Notes: generated by a model not told the origin, from the sequence alone. DNA of 64,000 bases from Hymenobacter nitidus (GCF_020447315.1 NZ_JAJADQ010000004.1:455849-519848); one strand, 5' to 3'; counted from the first letter of the stretch, positions 50,375 to 60,108 are shown. Numbers and translations are program-made.

Positions 50375-52954
50375 ATGCATCCTATTGCGTACCCACCCCG
50401 TTTTTTTTCGGCCCGTTCAGCACCCTGGCAGTGGCTGATTCTGCTCGGATTGTTTGCCCTGATACCCCGGTTCAGCCTTGCTCAGGTCCGGATTATGCCC
50501 TTCGGAGCCTCCACCACGCAAGGCAGTGAAACTCAGAACTCCTACCGGCGAGCCCTGTGGCACAAGCTGGAGGCGGGCGGCTACAGCGTCGACTTCGTGG
50601 GTTCGTTGCGCACCAATTACGGCGGGCCGCCACCAATTCCTGACTTTGACTTCGACCACGAAGGCCACTGGGGCCTGCGCGCCGACGAGCTGATGGCGGG
50701 GTCCCGGGCTTGGGCCGCCGCCAGCCGCCCCGATGTGGTACTGATACACGCGGGCTCCAACGACGCCTTCCAGAATCAGAATGTGGTGGATATCCGCAAC
50801 GAGCTGGGCCAGATTATTGACGAGCTGCGCCTGGGCCAGCCCACCGTGAAGGTGATTCTGGCCCAGCTTCTCCCCACCTCGCTCAGCCCCGGCAACAGCA
50901 ACATCACCGAGCTCAATGCCCTGCTGCCGGGCCTGGCCCAGCAGAAAAGTACCTCGCAGTCGCCAGTCGTTATTGTCGATCAGAACACGGGCTTCAACCC
51001 CGGCACCGATATGTACGACGGCGTGCACCTAAACGATGGGGGAGAAGAAAAAATGGCGGCCCGCTGGTATGCGGCCCTGCAAAGCTTGCTGGGCCCGCCG
51101 CCACCGCCCGTGTATGCCCTGACCGTGGCCACCACCGGAAGCGGCACGGTGGCCAGAAGTCCGGAGCTGACCAGCTACCCCAGCGGCGGCAACGTGACCC
51201 TGACGGCCACGCCCGCCGCGGGCTACCTGTTTCTGGGCTGGAGCGGCGACGCCGGCGGCACAGCCAATCCGCTCACCATCACGATGAACAGCGCGAAGAG
51301 CATCACTGCCAACTTTGCCTCGGCCATGATCAGCAGCTTCACGCTGGTAAATGCCGATACCGACCAGGATATTCAGACCCTGACCAACGGGGCCACCCTC
51401 AACCTGACCTCCCTGCCTACGCGCAACCTGAACGTTCGGGTCAATACTAACCCCAGCACCGTGGGCAGCGTGCGGCTGCGGCTCGATGGCGCCGAACAAC
51501 ACGGGCAAACCGAGTCGGTGGCGCCCTACGCCTTATTTTCCGACGCGGGCGGCAACTACAACTCCTGGACGCCGATAGTGGGCACCTACCGCCTCGAAGC
51601 CACGGCCTACAGCGAAGCGGGCGGCAATGGCGCGGCCTCGGCCCCACTGGCCGTTAACTTCACGGTCATCGACCAGGTCAGCACCGATATCTACTCGCTC
51701 ACGGTCAGTACCACCGGGCAGGGAACGGTCAGCAAAAGCCCGGAAAAGCCGGCATACGCCCAGAACGAAAGCGTCGTGCTGACGGCCACGCCCGCCTCGG
51801 GCTACCTGTTTCTGGGCTGGAGCGGCGACGCCGGCGGCACGGCCAATCCATTGGCGCTGACCATGACGGGCAACAAAGCCGTGACGGCCACCTTCGCGCC
51901 CGCCCCAACCGATGAGCCCGGCGCGGCCAGCTTCACGCTGGTTAATGCCACGACCGACCGGGATATTCAGACCCTGACCAACGGCTCGACCCTGAATCTG
52001 GCGCTGCTGCCCACCCGCAACTTGAACATCCGGGCTAATTATGACCCCGCCGCCGTGGGCCGGGTCGTGTTCGAGCTGAGCGGGGCCCAAATGCATAGCA
52101 GCACGGAGAGCGTGGCGCCCTTCGCGCTGTTCAGCGACGCGCAGGGGGACTATTTCGGCTGGGTTCCGGCCGTCGGCAGCTATATCCTGACGGCCACACC
52201 CTACGCGGCAACTAGCAACGGCACGGTGGGCGCCGCCGGCCCGCCGCTCACGCTCCGGTTCAGCGTGGTGAATACGGCCCCCATCACCGTCGCCGGCTTC
52301 ACGCTCGTCGATGCCGATACGGACAAGGATATTCAGGTGCTGACGCCGGGCCTGACCGTCAATTTCATTTCCCTGCCCACGCGCAACCTGAACATCCGGG
52401 CCAATACCATTCCGGCCACGGTGGGCAGCGTGGTGTTTACGCTAAACGGCAAGCAGCTGCACCAGCAAACCGAATCGGTGGCGCCCTACGCCCTGTTCAG
52501 CGACAGTAACAGCGACTACAACGCCTGGGCGCCGTCGGTAGGCACGTATTCTCTGACGGCTACGCCCTACGAGCAGGCCGGGGGCAGCGGCCCCGCCGGC
52601 CAGGCCCTGACCATCAGCTTCATCCTGATAGACCAGGCCGAGGCCCGGCCAGCCGGCGGCGGCAAAGAAACCGGGTTGGGTATTGCCGCGCCCCAGGCTG
52701 TGCGGGCGCATCCCAACCCTTCCGAAGACGGCCGCTATGTTCTGGACGTGCCCCGGCAGCAAACCCCCGAACCCATCAGCTACACCCTGCTTTCGGCGCT
52801 GGGTGCCACGGTGGCAACCGGCCAAGTAACGGGCAGCGCGCCGTCGGGTGAGTTTCACCTGGATTTTTCCCGGTATATGCCCGCTGCCGGTATCTACTAC
52901 CTGCTGCTGGAAAGCCCGCACTTTACTTCCCGCGTGAAGCTGATACGCCGCTAG
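50375..52954 (+). CDS. secreted SGNH/GDSL hydrolase with InlB-type repeats, three novel repeat domains and T9SS sorting domain
   Basis: 859 residues with a signal peptide (WLILLGLFALIPRFSLAQ, cleavage near 37). The SGNH esterase domain covers ~38-240: block I IMPFGASTTQGSE (Ser46), HAGSNDAF, and DGVHLNDGG near residues 215-218. Two InlB/'bacterial repeat' modules (LTVATTGSGTVARSP at ~249, LTVSTTGQGTVSKSP at ~440) alternate with three ~110-residue repeats starting FTLVNADTDQDIQTLT (~322, 520, 642). The last ~85 residues are a type IX sorting domain (AHPNPSEDGRYVLDV...AGIYYLLL). It probably deacylates a surface polysaccharide made by the neighbouring genes. Confidence 0.9.
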   Translation: MHPIAYPPRFFSARSAPWQWLILLGLFALIPRFSLAQVRIMPFGASTTQGSETQNSYRRALWHKLEAGGYSVDFVGSLRTNYGGPPPIPDFDFDHEGHWGLRADELMAGSRAWAAASRPDVVLIHAGSNDAFQNQNVVDIRNELGQIIDELRLGQPTVKVILAQLLPTSLSPGNSNITELNALLPGLAQQKSTSQSPVVIVDQNTGFNPGTDMYDGVHLNDGGEEKMAARWYAALQSLLGPPPPPVYALTVATTGSGTVARSPELTSYPSGGNVTLTATPAAGYLFLGWSGDAGGTANPLTITMNSAKSITANFASAMISSFTLVNADTDQDIQTLTNGATLNLTSLPTRNLNVRVNTNPSTVGSVRLRLDGAEQHGQTESVAPYALFSDAGGNYNSWTPIVGTYRLEATAYSEAGGNGAASAPLAVNFTVIDQVSTDIYSLTVSTTGQGTVSKSPEKPAYAQNESVVLTATPASGYLFLGWSGDAGGTANPLALTMTGNKAVTATFAPAPTDEPGAASFTLVNATTDRDIQTLTNGSTLNLALLPTRNLNIRANYDPAAVGRVVFELSGAQMHSSTESVAPFALFSDAQGDYFGWVPAVGSYILTATPYAATSNGTVGAAGPPLTLRFSVVNTAPITVAGFTLVDADTDKDIQVLTPGLTVNFISLPTRNLNIRANTIPATVGSVVFTLNGKQLHQQTESVAPYALFSDSNSDYNAWAPSVGTYSLTATPYEQAGGSGPAGQALTISFILIDQAEARPAGGGKETGLGIAAPQAVRAHPNPSEDGRYVLDVPRQQTPEPISYTLLSALGATVATGQVTGSAPSGEFHLDFSRYMPAAGIYYLLLESPHFTSRVKLIRR

Positions 52955-52978
52955 GCGCTTACGCTAGCCACGCCGTTC

Positions 52979-53023
52979 TGCTCCACCATCCGGACCCTGT
53001 AGGGCCGGGCGGTGGAGCATTTT
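52979..53023 (+). terminator. intrinsic terminator of the SGNH gene
   Basis: TGCTCCACC pairs with GGTGGAGCA with an inner CCGGaCCC/GGGcCGG stem, followed by TTTT. It is 24 bases after the stop. Confidence 0.75.
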
Positions 53024-53199
53024 CGTGAGCCATAATCAGCCGCCGGACTAAAGCGCCCGGGAGTTGATTGGGATGATAATAGCTTGAATGCCAGATAGGC
53101 AAACGAACAGTTCGTCGCCGGAAGCTAGGCGTGGTCAGGGTACGCAAGCCGGTTACCAGGAGAAAGGAAGGCCACCGGTTGGGCCGCTACGCGTAAGCA

Positions 53200-53237
53200 A
53201 CAGGGCCGGCCCTCACGGATATGAGAGCCGGCCCTGT
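53200..53237 (-). terminator. hairpin downstream of the 53267 gene
   Basis: ACAGGGCCGGC and GCCGGCCCTGT are perfect 11-base arms, extended by CTCA/TGAG. It lies 30 bases after the minus-strand stop but lacks a T-run. Confidence 0.55.
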
Positions 53238-53266
53238 GCAGTAGCCGTAGCTGGATAGATAATGAA

Positions 53267-55054
53267 TCAGGGTAGAATAAAACGGTTGGTGAACGTGCCT
53301 TCAGCAGATGTGTAGCGCAGCAGATAGAGGCCGGCGGGCAACCCCTGCGTGGAGATGGAGCCGGCACTGATGGTTCCGGTAGACTGGTACGGCACGCGCT
53401 GGCCCTGCATGGTAAATAGCTCCAGTAGCCCGGCGGCGGCATTTTCACTGCTAATTTCATAGTATACCCGGCCATCTGTCACGGTGGTGGGGTAAAGCTG
53501 CAGGCGCTGGCCGTTGGTTGTGGGCGAGAGAGTGCGCACGGGAGAAAAATGAGTGGTGCCGTCGGTATCTATCTGGCGCAGGCGGTAGTAGAGCACCACG
53601 CTGCCGGCCGGAAGCTGCTTATCCAGGTAGGTGTAGTGGTGCGTGGTGCTGGTGCTGCCCTGGCCAGCCACCGTGGCGAGCTGGGAAAATGTCTTGCCGT
53701 CGGTACTGCGCTCCACTACAAACTCGCGGTTGAATTCCTCAGAAGCAGTAGTCCAGCGCAGCAGCACCCCGGCGCTTTGGGCCTGGGTGGTAAAGGAGGT
53801 GAGCTTGACGGGCAGCGGGTTGGCTTGGTCGATAACCCGGAAGCTGATGGCCAGCCCTTCGCCGGCGGCCCCGACCCCATTGGCCGCTGGAAACGGCGTA
53901 GCCGTGATGGTATACGAGCCCACTGCGGGGTTCCACACGTTGTAGTTGCCCTGCATGTCGCCGAACATGGCGTAGGGCAGCACGCTCTCCGTAATGCCGG
54001 CGCTTTGCTGCCCACTCATGGCAAACACGACGCTGCCCACGGCGGCCGGGGCCGTATTGGCCCGGATGTTCAGGTTGCGCGTGGGCAGCCCATACAAGTT
54101 GAGCACCGCGCCGGCCGTCAGGGTTTGAATATCCTGGTCGGTATCGGCATTTACCAGCGTGAAGCTGGTGACGGTGCCGGAAGGATCGATGACGCTGAAG
54201 TTGATGGTCAGCGCCGCGCCGTTGTCGCCGGTACCGTTGGCGCCCACGTACGGGGTTGCCGTCAGGGCGTACGTTCCCGGCGTCGGCGTCCAGGCATTGT
54301 AGTTGCCCGTGTCATCCGAAAACAAGGCGTAGGGGGCCGTATTCTCCGTTACATTCTGGGTTTGAGCCCCGCTGAGGGCAAAGACTACGCTACGCACCGG
54401 CGACGAATTCACATTGGCCCGGACATTCAGGTTGCGGGTCGGTAGGGTGCTTAGGTTCAGCGCAGTGCCCGTGGTCAGGGTTTGAATGTCCTGGTCGGTG
54501 TCAGCATTCACCAGCGTGAAGCTGGTGACATTGGCGGGCGGATCCAGGACGCTAAAGCTTAGGGTGAGGGGCGTGCCGGCCGTGCCCCCGCCGCCCGCCT
54601 CGGAGTAGGCAGTGGCCGTGAGCGTGTAGCTGCCGGCCGCGGGAGTCCAGTTGAAATAATCCCCCTGAAAGTCGCTGAACAGCGCGTAGGGCGCCACGCT
54701 CTCCGTAATGCTCTGCGTTTGGGTCCCACTCAGCTCAAATACTACGCTGCCGGCTACGGCCGGGTCGGTGGTAGCCCGAATATTCAGGTTGCGGGTCGGT
54801 AGCAGTGCCAGATTCAGCGTAGCCCCATCCGTTAAGGTCAGAATATCCTGGTCGGTGTCGGCATTCACCAGGATGTAGCTGACTACGGCCGGATCAGCCA
54901 GGAGAGTGGCAGAAATGGGAGCAACCGCGCCTGCGGGCAGCCCGGCAGGCGCGGCACACAGGGCCGGGCCCCCGAGCATTGTACCGACAAAGAGTGCCGC
55001 CACCCAGAAGGCCTTTAATGGTAAGCCACAAGAAAAGAGAGAAAGATCTTTCAT
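53267..55054 (-). CDS. secreted protein with three novel repeat domains, fibronectin-like domain and T9SS sorting domain
   Basis: 595 residues from the ATG at 55054 (MKDLSLFSCGLPLKAFW), chosen for the signal peptide ending near ALCAAP. Three repeats beginning YILVNADTDQDILTLT (~60), FTLVNADTDQDIQTLT (~180) and again (~297) carry LPTRNLNIRA, TESVAPYALFSD and GSYTLTATxY, the same domain as in the SGNH protein. A beta-sandwich (LPVKLTSFTTQAQSAGVLLR, ~410-505) and a Por/T9SS sorting domain (LPAGLYLLRYT...RFILP) follow. No catalytic motif; perhaps an adhesin or matrix protein. Confidence 0.9.
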   Translation of the reverse strand: MKDLSLFSCGLPLKAFWVAALFVGTMLGGPALCAAPAGLPAGAVAPISATLLADPAVVSYILVNADTDQDILTLTDGATLNLALLPTRNLNIRATTDPAVAGSVVFELSGTQTQSITESVAPYALFSDFQGDYFNWTPAAGSYTLTATAYSEAGGGGTAGTPLTLSFSVLDPPANVTSFTLVNADTDQDIQTLTTGTALNLSTLPTRNLNVRANVNSSPVRSVVFALSGAQTQNVTENTAPYALFSDDTGNYNAWTPTPGTYALTATPYVGANGTGDNGAALTINFSVIDPSGTVTSFTLVNADTDQDIQTLTAGAVLNLYGLPTRNLNIRANTAPAAVGSVVFAMSGQQSAGITESVLPYAMFGDMQGNYNVWNPAVGSYTITATPFPAANGVGAAGEGLAISFRVIDQANPLPVKLTSFTTQAQSAGVLLRWTTASEEFNREFVVERSTDGKTFSQLATVAGQGSTSTTHHYTYLDKQLPAGSVVLYYRLRQIDTDGTTHFSPVRTLSPTTNGQRLQLYPTTVTDGRVYYEISSENAAAGLLELFTMQGQRVPYQSTGTISAGSISTQGLPAGLYLLRYTSAEGTFTNRFILP

Positions 55055-55403
55055 AGGTGAGCCTTTTAAAGTCCAATGATATAGTCCCCTCACTAAAGCT
55101 ACTTGATTTATGATTAATAGCAAATTTTAAATTTAAAATTGTACTAATATATTTTTTGAAGGAAATTTATATAGTAAAAAAATTATATTATGTAATTATC
55201 TCATACCTGACTGGCGCCTTGCTAATTTTTCGCCTAAACAGAGTAGTGAAAGGATTTAGCTTTAAATGCAATTACAGACCAAGGTAGATTTTGGACCCTG
55301 CTATTACCTGTTGCATCAGCAGATGGGAAGCCACCAACTGGCTTAGCTACAACCCAGAAGAATAGCTTACGGACTACTAACTACTACAGGTTAGGCGCCA
55401 AAA
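55055..55403. other. AT-rich intergenic island upstream of the 55054 gene
   Basis: 55100-55210 is highly A/T-rich (TTTTAAATTTAAAATT is a near palindrome at 55124-55139). No gene. On the minus strand TAAAATTTG at about 55134-55126 is one base longer than TAnnTTTG and may be the promoter. Confidence 0.4.
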
Positions 55404-55457
55404 CGCCGCCGCGCCCCGGCCGCTCTGGGCAAGTGCCAAAGCAGCCGGGGCGCGGCG
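55404..55457 (-). terminator. intrinsic terminator of the minus-strand glycan operon
   Basis: CGCCGCGCCCCGGC (55407-55420) and GCCGGGGCGCGGCG (55444-55457) are perfect arms. Minus-strand reading is followed by GCGTTTTGG. It lies 20 bases after the GT2 stop. Confidence 0.75.
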
Positions 55458-55476
55458 CGAAACGGTCAGGGAAAAC

Positions 55477-56502
55477 TTACACTAGGTCAGCCCTCATTTG
55501 CCGGGCTGCCGGGTCGGGGGGTGGGGTAGCGGGCAATGGCAGGCGGAAACCCCGCTGCTCCCGCTCCCGAATACGGCTCTGAATCAGGTGGCGGGCCTGC
55601 TGAATGCTGCCCCACTGCTGCCATACGTAGCGGTAGGCCCGCAGCGAAGGGCGCTCCAGCAGCAGGCAGTACAGCAAAATGCCGAGCTGCCGGGGCAAAG
55701 CCCGCAGCCAGATACCGGGCAGCTCCCGTCGCGGTGGGTTCTTGAGCAGCAGCAGCCACTGGTTTTTCACCGCATCGGCTTTGATGTTGCCGCTCAGGCG
55801 CAGGCGCACCCGTAGGTCGGCGGGCCGGAACTCGCGGGGGTGCAGGGCCCGGCAGGCTGGGTCGAACACTGTGAGCCAGCCAAATAGCCGCCCGCGCCAG
55901 GCAATGTCCCAGTCTTCCTTGTGGGCAAAAAAACGCTCGTCAAAAAACTGCCCTTCCACCCGCAAATCGTCGATGAAAGCCCGGCGGTAGAGCGGCAGGG
56001 CCCCATCGGCCCCATCGACGGGGCCCGCGGTGAGGGGCGTGTCCTGCAGAAACTGAGCGTGGTGCCGCAGCCGGAAGCGCCCGTCGGGCAGGGCCTCCAT
56101 GCCGGTGCTGTCGATGCGCGGATTCTCGTCCTGACTTTGCAGCAGCAGCCCGCACACCGTGCCGATGCGCTTATCGGTATGTAGGCGGGCCATGGCGCAG
56201 GCCAGGTAGTCGGGCTGCATCTCAATGTCGGGGTTTACCAGCAGCACGGCTTCCGAGTGGGTGCGGTCCAGGGCGTAGTTGTGGCCGCCGCAGAAGCCAG
56301 TGTTGCGCGGCAGGCTGTGGAGCTGCACGCGGGCATCGGTAGCGGCAATGGCGGCTACGCGGGTCCGGGTATCGTCGGCCGAGGCATTATCTACCACCCA
56401 CACCTCAAAGTCGGTATACGTTTGGGCCAGCACCGAGGCCAGGCAGGCCTCGATTACAGCAGCACTGTTCCAGGTAACGATAGAAAGCAGAACGGAAGCC
56501 AT
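55477..56502 (-). CDS. glycosyltransferase family 2 (rhamnosyltransferase-like)
   Basis: 341 residues from the ATG at 56502 (MASVLLSIVTWNSAAVI). The GT-A fold signature is VVDNASADDTRTRV, with the DxD-like NPDIEMQPDY and the acceptor region FFDERFFAHKEDWDIAWRG (catalytic ED). The pattern TWNSxxxIEACLxSVLAQT and KEDxDxxxR fits WbbL-type rhamnosyltransferases. Substrate not decidable. Last gene of the gmd-fcl-GT61-GT61-GT2 operon. Confidence 0.92.
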   Translation of the reverse strand: MASVLLSIVTWNSAAVIEACLASVLAQTYTDFEVWVVDNASADDTRTRVAAIAATDARVQLHSLPRNTGFCGGHNYALDRTHSEAVLLVNPDIEMQPDYLACAMARLHTDKRIGTVCGLLLQSQDENPRIDSTGMEALPDGRFRLRHHAQFLQDTPLTAGPVDGADGALPLYRRAFIDDLRVEGQFFDERFFAHKEDWDIAWRGRLFGWLTVFDPACRALHPREFRPADLRVRLRLSGNIKADAVKNQWLLLLKNPPRRELPGIWLRALPRQLGILLYCLLLERPSLRAYRYVWQQWGSIQQARHLIQSRIREREQRGFRLPLPATPPPDPAARQMRADLV

Positions 56503-56562
56503 GAGAAGAAAGCTGGATACGGGCGGGGAAAAATGGAACGGCAACGCTGGCAACAACCGCCG

Positions 56563-57810
56563 CTAGGCCTCGGTGGGCTGCAGCGAGGCCGGCGCCAGCG
56601 CGTGCTGCAGCGCCTGGCGCAGGGCCGTCAGGTCTACCGTCAGGTCGTCCTGCCGGTCGGCGGTGGCTTTCTGGGCCGAGGCGTCGTCGCGGGAACTGAT
56701 GAGCGGGTAGTGGGGCATCTGCAGGCGAGAGGTCAGCTCCAGGTAGTCGCCCACAACCAGGTTGCGGGGTAGAAACTCGATGAGGGGCGTGCCGGGCGCG
56801 CAAAACAGGATGTTGATCAGCCCGGCGCCTACGGGCCCCACCACCAGGCGGGCCCCGGAAAACAAGGCCGCTTTTTCGCGCAAACTCAGCTCGCTCAGGG
56901 CGTAGCTCTCAAAGCCGTAGGCGGCCAGCAGGGCTTCCACTTCGGCCTCGTTGCGCACCCGCCGAAACGCGGCATCGCGCCGGCTTACGTACACAAACGG
57001 GCTGAAGCGGCGCCCGGCCGAAACTGCGGCGGCAGCCGGCAGGTAGGCCTGCTTCATAAACTCACTGGCCCAGACCGGCGAGTGGTGTCCGCCCCCGCGT
57101 ACCGGTGAGGTGACGACCAGGTGCTCGGCCCAGATATGCGCGTTGGGCTGCACGTCGATAATCTGCTCGTCGCGGATGCCCAGCTCCAATAGCGTTTCCA
57201 CGGCAAAGCGGTGGCGGCGGTCATAAATCAGGAAGTAATCGATAGTGTCCCAGAGCCCAGCTTCCTGCACCAGGTGCAGACGGGGCAGCGAGTCGAGCAG
57301 CCAGTGGTAGTAGTTGCCGATGGCCGCCCCGCCCCCCGACAGCAGGCTGCATACGGTGCCCTGCACGCGGCGCGGAGGCTGAAAGTAGCGCTGCCGCAGC
57401 ACCGGATTGGCCGTGGCGGGCGTCACGGAAAAGCGGCCGGGCAGGTACTGCAGCGAAGCATCGCCCACGAGGTGGTTGTCGGCCGCAATGACGGCCACGC
57501 TGCTGCGGTTGTCCACATTGATGCGGCCCCCGGGCAGGGTCAGCACGAAGGCCGCCGGAATCTGCTCCTGGGCGGGCACTTTGTCATAGTAGGAAGGCAG
57601 CAGGGCGTTGAAGTCGTCGGAAACCGCGAGGGTAGAGTGGTAGGCCGGATATACTTCGGTGTAGGCGGCGCCACTGCCGGCACGGGCGGCCAGGGCCCGG
57701 GCGCTGGCATGCACGCCCACGGGCCGGTAGTGCGCGTTGTAGGGCACCCACTCGCGCAGCACATGGCCAGTGCGGCGCCGCACCCGGGACAGAAGATCTT
57801 GCATAGACAT
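56563..57810 (-). CDS. glycosyltransferase family 61 (DUF563), first paralogue
   Basis: 415 residues from the ATG at 57810 (MSMQDLLSRVRRRTG); an in-frame TTG at 57816 and a later ATG at 57804 are alternatives. GT61 features: LSGGGAAIGNYYHWLLDSLP, FLIYDRRHRFAVETLLELG, FVYVSRRDAAFRRVRNE and the GARLVVGPVGAGLINILFC motif near the C-terminus. The bacterial members are linked to capsule or EPS synthesis. It is paralogous to the next gene upstream (57833-59104) along its whole length. Confidence 0.9.
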   Translation of the reverse strand: MSMQDLLSRVRRRTGHVLREWVPYNAHYRPVGVHASARALAARAGSGAAYTEVYPAYHSTLAVSDDFNALLPSYYDKVPAQEQIPAAFVLTLPGGRINVDNRSSVAVIAADNHLVGDASLQYLPGRFSVTPATANPVLRQRYFQPPRRVQGTVCSLLSGGGAAIGNYYHWLLDSLPRLHLVQEAGLWDTIDYFLIYDRRHRFAVETLLELGIRDEQIIDVQPNAHIWAEHLVVTSPVRGGGHHSPVWASEFMKQAYLPAAAAVSAGRRFSPFVYVSRRDAAFRRVRNEAEVEALLAAYGFESYALSELSLREKAALFSGARLVVGPVGAGLINILFCAPGTPLIEFLPRNLVVGDYLELTSRLQMPHYPLISSRDDASAQKATADRQDDLTVDLTALRQALQHALAPASLQPTEA

Positions 57811-57832
57811 CGACAATTGCGGTCAAAAGCGG

Positions 57833-59104
57833 CTAGTAGGAATAAGAATCGGAATGCACGGGGTGCTGGGCAGGGCTGACCGGTTTGGCGGGGGCCAGGG
57901 CCTGCTGCAAGCAGCGGTCCAGCGCGTCCAGATCAACGGTGAGGTCTTCCTGCCACCCATCCCGGCGCGAGTGCAGCTCCCCTTTGGCCGCTTCCGACAC
58001 CAAAAACTGGTGGGGTAGCCCCAGGCGGTAGCACAGCTCGGGATACTCAATGACGGTGAAGTGCTTGGGAAATAGCTCGATGACTGGCGTGCCGGGTGGC
58101 GCAAACAGCAGGTTGGTGAGGCCTGCGCCGGTGGGGGCAATGACCATTTTGGCCCCGGCAAACAAGGCAATCTGCTGAGCCAGCGTGTAGTGCCCCAGCA
58201 CATGCGTCTCAAACCCATAAGGCCGCAGAAATTCTTCCACCGCTTCCTCATTCAGCACGTGCCGGGCCGGGGCGTCGCGGCGGCTCAGGTAGATGTAGGG
58301 GCTGAACGACTCGGGGGCCGCGGCCGGCAGCAATTCCCGCCGCAGAAAAGTGCAGGCCCATTCTGGCGTGTGGGTAGGGCGGCGCACGTGCGAAGTCACC
58401 AGCAGGCGGTCGGCCGTCAGGTGCTGGTGGGTGCTTACGTCGAGCAGCTGCTCCCTACGGATGCCCATGGCCAGCAGCGAGTCGACCACGAAGCGCCGGT
58501 TGCAGTCATAAATCAGGAAGTAATCAACCGAGTCCCATAGGCCGGCCTCTTTGAGCAGGTGCAGGCGGGGCAGCGAGTCGGTGAGCCAGTGGTAGTAGTT
58601 GCCCGAAGCCGCCCCGCCGCCCGAGAGCAGGCTGAAGACCGTGCCGCGCACCACTACCGGCGCGGAAAACCACCGCAGCCGGAAGACGTTGTTGTGCTCG
58701 GGCTGCGTCACGTTGGAGTAGCGCGCATCGTACTGGAAGGAAACGTCGCCCACCAGCCGGTTGTCGGCGCTGATGACGGCCACGCTCTGGCTGTTGTCGG
58801 CCAGCAGCCGGCCGTGCTCCAGGCAAAGCAGAAAAGCCGCCGACGCGTCTTCCGTCCGGATGGGCTTGGCGTGCAGGCCGCCGTAGTCGCAGGTGTGGGC
58901 GTACAGTTCCTCGCTGATGTCCAGGTAGGTGGTTTCCGGGGCGTATAGCTCCACGTAGGTAGCGCCGCTGCGGGGCCGGGCCGCCAAGACTTGGCTGCTG
59001 GCGTGCACGCCCACGGGCCGGTAGTGGCCATTGTAGGGCACCACTTCCCGTAGCCGCCGGCTCGCCCAGCGCCGGCCCTTGTGAATAAGTTCAGACGTAG
59101 CCAT
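57833..59104 (-). CDS. glycosyltransferase family 61 (DUF563), second paralogue
   Basis: 423 residues from the ATG at 59104 (MATSELIHKGRRWAS). It shares VVPYNGHYRPVGVHAS, LSLLSGGGAASGNYYHW-type text, FLIYDCNRRFVVDSLLAMG and GAKMVIAPTGAGLTNLLF with its neighbour. The paralogue C-termini diverge (PVHSDSYSY here). The two genes are 22 bases apart, so they arose by tandem duplication and probably add successive or alternative sugars. Confidence 0.9.
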   Translation of the reverse strand: MATSELIHKGRRWASRRLREVVPYNGHYRPVGVHASSQVLAARPRSGATYVELYAPETTYLDISEELYAHTCDYGGLHAKPIRTEDASAAFLLCLEHGRLLADNSQSVAVISADNRLVGDVSFQYDARYSNVTQPEHNNVFRLRWFSAPVVVRGTVFSLLSGGGAASGNYYHWLTDSLPRLHLLKEAGLWDSVDYFLIYDCNRRFVVDSLLAMGIRREQLLDVSTHQHLTADRLLVTSHVRRPTHTPEWACTFLRRELLPAAAPESFSPYIYLSRRDAPARHVLNEEAVEEFLRPYGFETHVLGHYTLAQQIALFAGAKMVIAPTGAGLTNLLFAPPGTPVIELFPKHFTVIEYPELCYRLGLPHQFLVSEAAKGELHSRRDGWQEDLTVDLDALDRCLQQALAPAKPVSPAQHPVHSDSYSY

Positions 59105-59145
59105 TGAGCCAGAATAGAGTAGAAGGGAGAGGATAGGAGGCCGGG

Positions 59146-60108
59146 CTAAGCCGACTGTGGCACCAGGGTCAGCCGGGGCGTAGCGGCCCGCCACTCTTCC
59201 GAGTCGAGCACCATGCGCAGACCTTCTTCCAGCCGGATGCGGTGGTGCCACCCCAAGGCGTGCAGCTTGCTTACGTCTAGCACCTTACGCATGGTGCCGT
59301 CGGGCCGGGAGAAGTCGAACTCGATGGCGCCCGTGAAGCCTACCAGCTCGGCAATCAGCTCGGCCAGCTCCTGAATCGTCAGATCCTGGCCGGGACCGAT
59401 GTTGACGGGCTCGGGCTCGTTGTAGTGCAGCAGCAGGTGCAGGCAGGCATCGGCCAGGTCATCGACGTGCAGAAACTCGCGGCGCGGCGTGCCCGTGCCC
59501 CACACCTGCACCCGGTCGTGGCCGTTGACGACGGCCTCGCTGAACTTGCGCAGCAGCGCCGGCAGCGCGTGCGAGCTGTGCAGGTCGTAGTTATCACCGG
59601 GGCCGTAGAGGTTAGCCGGCATCACCGAAATAAAGTTGTCGTTGTATTGGGCCCGGTAGGCCTCGCACATCTTCAGGCCCGCAATTTTGGCTACTGCGTA
59701 GGGCTCGTTGGTATACTCCAGCGGGCCGGTCAGCACGTAGTCTTCCCGGATGGGCTGCTGGGCCTGCCGCGGGTAAATGCAGGAGGAACCCAGAAACAGC
59801 AGCTTTTTTACGCCGTGCACGTGGCTCTGATGAATGACGTTGGTCTGAATCATCAGGTTTTCGTAGATAAACTCGCCCCGGTACGTATTATTGGCGATGA
59901 TGCCTCCCACCTTGGCGGCGGCCAGCAGCACGTAATCGGGCTTTTCCTGGGCAAAAAACTGGGCTACGGCCGCCTGATTGCGCAGGTCCAGCTCGGCCGA
60001 GGAGCGCGTGATTAGATTCGTATAGCCTGCGCGAGTCAGACGGCGCACCAGCGCCGCACCTACCATGCCCCGATGGCCGGCCACGTAGATTTTGGCATTT
60101 TTTTCCAT
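59146..60108 (-). CDS. fcl: GDP-L-fucose synthase
   Basis: 320 residues. NADP motif VAGHRGMVGAALVRRL, active site LGSSCIYPRQAQQPI with EPYAVAKIAGLKMCEAYRAQ (Tyr-x3-Lys), then SVMPANLYGPGDNYDL and RREFLHVDDLADACL. Converts GDP-4-keto-6-deoxymannose to GDP-L-fucose by epimerisation and reduction. Length normal. Follows gmd by 155 bases, in which no gene is seen. Confidence 0.96.
   Translation of the reverse strand: MEKNAKIYVAGHRGMVGAALVRRLTRAGYTNLITRSSAELDLRNQAAVAQFFAQEKPDYVLLAAAKVGGIIANNTYRGEFIYENLMIQTNVIHQSHVHGVKKLLFLGSSCIYPRQAQQPIREDYVLTGPLEYTNEPYAVAKIAGLKMCEAYRAQYNDNFISVMPANLYGPGDNYDLHSSHALPALLRKFSEAVVNGHDRVQVWGTGTPRREFLHVDDLADACLHLLLHYNEPEPVNIGPGQDLTIQELAELIAELVGFTGAIEFDFSRPDGTMRKVLDVSKLHALGWHHRIRLEEGLRMVLDSEEWRAATPRLTLVPQSA

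Noticed and set aside
53200..53237. certain rho-independent terminator
   Set aside because: The stem is good but neither side has a T-run; listed with reduced confidence.
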